Shown here one piece after another: positions 62,125 through 64,000 of a stretch of DNA of 64,000 nucleotides; position 1 is the stretch's first letter, and each line of letters starts with the position of its first letter. Made by a program: the position numbers and the translations under genes. The notes beneath the pieces are model-generated. The model saw nothing but the letters and a program-made list of their open reading frames with translations, had not been told where the DNA came from and searched no databases. Source of the stretch: CAVZTX01 sp963778375 (lineage in GTDB: Bacteria; Chloroflexota; Ktedonobacteria; Ktedonobacterales; Ktedonobacteraceae); NCBI GenBank assembly GCA_963778375.1, contig CAVZTX010000016.1:186001-250000 (forward strand), written 5' to 3'.

Positions 62125-64000
62125 ATGGCAGACGTAGAACTTCAGCAGATCGGTCCATATACTATCATCCGACCGCTTGCAGAAAGTTCTACCAGTCGCC
62201 TCTACCTGAGCAGGCAACAGCAGCGCAAGAAGGATGCACTCATCAAGGTCTTTTCCACGCCCCTCACCACGAGAGAAGCTAGAGACACTTTTCTTGCTCG
62301 AGCTAAACTGCTCAAAACGAAACTGCGACACCGCTATATTGCTGAAGTTCAGGATTCCGGTATTCTAGGGGACCTCGGCTATCTTGTGGTGCAGTATGTG
62401 CCGGGGGGAACTATTTTGCAGCGCTTTTCCGTAGGTGAATGCCATGCACCTGATGAGGTGAAGAGGGTGCTTTCTCCGATTGCTGATGCCCTGCATTACG
62501 CACATGTCAATAACATTCTGCATGGGAATCTGCATCCAGGTAATTTGCTGGTTGGGGAACGCAACGATGTTCTGCTGACCGACTTTTCGCTTTTGCTCGA
62601 GCCTTTTGACGATAAAGCACCTGCCCTTCTGTATCGAGCACCAGAACATTTGCAAGGCACCCTTACCGCTGCTAGCGACCAGTACTCCCTGGCTGTGATG
62701 GTGTATGAATGGCTTTGTGGACGCCGTCCATATAAGGGAACTGATCGTAAAACATTGTCACACCAGCAAGAGCACGAGACATTTCCGCTCCCGCATATCT
62801 TGAATAGCGCTATTTCACCAGCCGTTGAGCGCGTGCTGCTTCAGGCCCTGGCTTATAAAGCCGATGAACGCTTCCCACATACCCAGGCATTTGCCGATGC
62901 TTATTTACGTGCGCTGATGGGGTTGCCTATCCAGGCAGGAACGCAGCGAGTTGCTCCATCGTTATCTACGCCCCTGGTTAGCAATAATAATGTAAGGATG
63001 CAGCAAACAAAACAGGCACACTCAGAAGAGACTATAGAGGCTCCTGTTCCCCAGATGGCATCGATTGAAGGCGGTACAGTTTCCAATATTTCGATGGTAT
63101 CTTCCACGCCAGTATCTGCTCCAATTGATCATCAGACAACTACCAATCAGAACACTATAGACCAGAACGGTAGAGGCCACACTTCTACCTCAACCACGGA
63201 TACTAAGACAATCGACGACATCCCTTTTTATGAGCAGGACACAGAATCATCCTTCAGCGAGCCTGCTTCCAGTGACGAATTTCACCTCCAAAACATCGTC
63301 TCTGCCGATTTGCGTCAAAGAGGAGTTCTTTCAAAACGGCTGCCAGGCTATGAAGAGCGGGAAGCGCAAGTTGAGATGGCAAGGCTTGTCGCGAAGGCTC
63401 TGACGGAGGAGATACCTGCCATCGTGGAAGCCGGAACGGGAACAGGCAAATCGCTTGCTTACTTGCTTCCTATCGTGCGTTCTAACCAGGTAGCTATCAT
63501 CAGCACAGCTAATAAAGCCTTGCAGGAGCAACTTTTTTATAAAGATATTCCTTTTGTACAGAAACATATCAAGCCTTTTCCGGCAGCTCTGATTAAAGGA
63601 ATGGCTAACTATCTCTGTCTGGATCGTATGGAAAACGAGCGGCAAGGCATCCAATATTACGTCAAGAATCGTGATTTTTTGCGCCTGATTAACATCACGG
63701 AAGACCCTAAATCAAGCTTCGATGGAGACTTTGAAACACTCGGATTCCAGCTTCCTGCCGAGATACGCAGTAAGGTGCATGCCGATAGCGATCAGTGCGC
63801 GTGGGGCAAGTGCAATTTCTTTTCGGATTGCTACGTTCGCAAGATGCGGGTGAAGGCGGGAAATGCGCAGGTAATGGTTGTCAACCATACGCTGCTACTT
63901 ATCGATGCCGTGATGGAAGGCTATCTGCTGCCCAAGCGCGATCTGATTATCATAGATGAGGCCCATCATCTCGAGGAGGAGGCAACCCGCGCATTCACCG
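62125..64000 (+). CDS. Pseudokinase fused to Fe-S XPD/DinG-family DNA helicase (partial, runs off the right end)
   Basis: One uninterrupted frame of 625 codons to the window end. Residues about 10-260 are a protein kinase fold: Lys41 in LIKVFS, ILHGNLHPGNLL, LTDFSLLL and YRAPEHL. The glycine loop is lost (LAESSTSRLY), the catalytic Asp is Asn135 (HGN) and DFG is DFS (153-155), so it should be a pseudokinase. A Ser/Thr/Gln-rich linker (about 275-405) follows. Then a DinG/XPD helicase: Q-like GYEEREAQVEMARL, Walker A EAGTGTGKS (Lys442), four Fe-S cysteines (498 in NYLC, 558, 563, 569) and IIIDEAHH (611-614). The rest of the helicase lies beyond the window. No frameshift links the two parts, so it is a true fusion in this sequence. 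Confidence 0.88.
   Translation, partial: MADVELQQIGPYTIIRPLAESSTSRLYLSRQQQRKKDALIKVFSTPLTTREARDTFLARAKLLKTKLRHRYIAEVQDSGILGDLGYLVVQYVPGGTILQRFSVGECHAPDEVKRVLSPIADALHYAHVNNILHGNLHPGNLLVGERNDVLLTDFSLLLEPFDDKAPALLYRAPEHLQGTLTAASDQYSLAVMVYEWLCGRRPYKGTDRKTLSHQQEHETFPLPHILNSAISPAVERVLLQALAYKADERFPHTQAFADAYLRALMGLPIQAGTQRVAPSLSTPLVSNNNVRMQQTKQAHSEETIEAPVPQMASIEGGTVSNISMVSSTPVSAPIDHQTTTNQNTIDQNGRGHTSTSTTDTKTIDDIPFYEQDTESSFSEPASSDEFHLQNIVSADLRQRGVLSKRLPGYEEREAQVEMARLVAKALTEEIPAIVEAGTGTGKSLAYLLPIVRSNQVAIISTANKALQEQLFYKDIPFVQKHIKPFPAALIKGMANYLCLDRMENERQGIQYYVKNRDFLRLINITEDPKSSFDGDFETLGFQLPAEIRSKVHADSDQCAWGKCNFFSDCYVRKMRVKAGNAQVMVVNHTLLLIDAVMEGYLLPKRDLIIIDEAHHLEEEATRAFT

Noticed and set aside
1..64000. 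rRNA and tRNA genes
   Set aside because: I scanned for cloverleaf-like and conserved rRNA stretches and saw none that I could support by eye. A dedicated tRNA search would settle this.

Overview
The window looks like chromosomal DNA of a Ktedonobacteria-type member of the Chloroflexota. The evidence is the many large receptor-like Ser/Thr kinases, an XPB-type helicase and a Bax1/DUF790 nuclease, a Uma2 protein, a MeaB plus B12-binding mutase subunit, F420/deazaflavin-type nitroreductase and LLM flavoprotein genes, and short GC-rich GTAGGGGC palindromic repeats. This assignment is inferred from gene content; no rRNA or tRNA gene is visible.

Layout. 1-11.9 kb: mixed housekeeping genes (two broken secreted-protein genes, GNAT and FemAB transferases, a tandem TrkA pair, an AI-2E exporter, an amidohydrolase, an LLM flavoprotein, Uma2). 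12-16.1 kb, minus strand: a kinase with a polytopic membrane tail and a Bax1/DUF790 nuclease. 16.4-31.5 kb, plus strand: five paralogous receptor kinases in tandem with a GH39-like secreted glycosidase. The first two paralogues have lost the catalytic Asp (HGN and HRN in place of HRD). 31.5-39.5 kb: a recombination/repair island with an XPB helicase, DprA, a broken RecQ-phosphoribosyltransferase fusion and a divergent UvrD/RecB-like helicase-nuclease. 39.6-48.3 kb: TetR/MFS pair, MeaB and B12 subunit, a broken DUF4397 protein, an orphan N6-adenine methylase, RNase III and a CsoR-CopZ copper operon. 48.6-58.6 kb: a damaged ABC exporter operon, HicB, hydrolase, MFS, deazaflavin reductase, DUF6069-like, an internally deleted MocR regulator, DedA and a PRC-barrel protein. 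58.8-64 kb: two divergent unusual kinase fusions.

The most notable items are: (i) a pseudokinase fused in one frame to an Fe-S XPD/DinG-family helicase, running off the right end; (ii) a kinase-DnaJ_C-like-TM-TPR-periplasmic-binding-protein receptor divergent from it; (iii) a short palindromic element inserted in the same reading phase (RDKSG.Y) in XPB, where it is kept in frame, and in recQ, where it accompanies a frameshift; (iv) XPB and Bax1, known partners, lying 15 kb apart on the same strand with the kinase array between them.

At least seven genes are interrupted by single-base indels, mostly in homopolymers. These may be real gene decay or consensus errors, and read-level checking should come before any is called a pseudogene.
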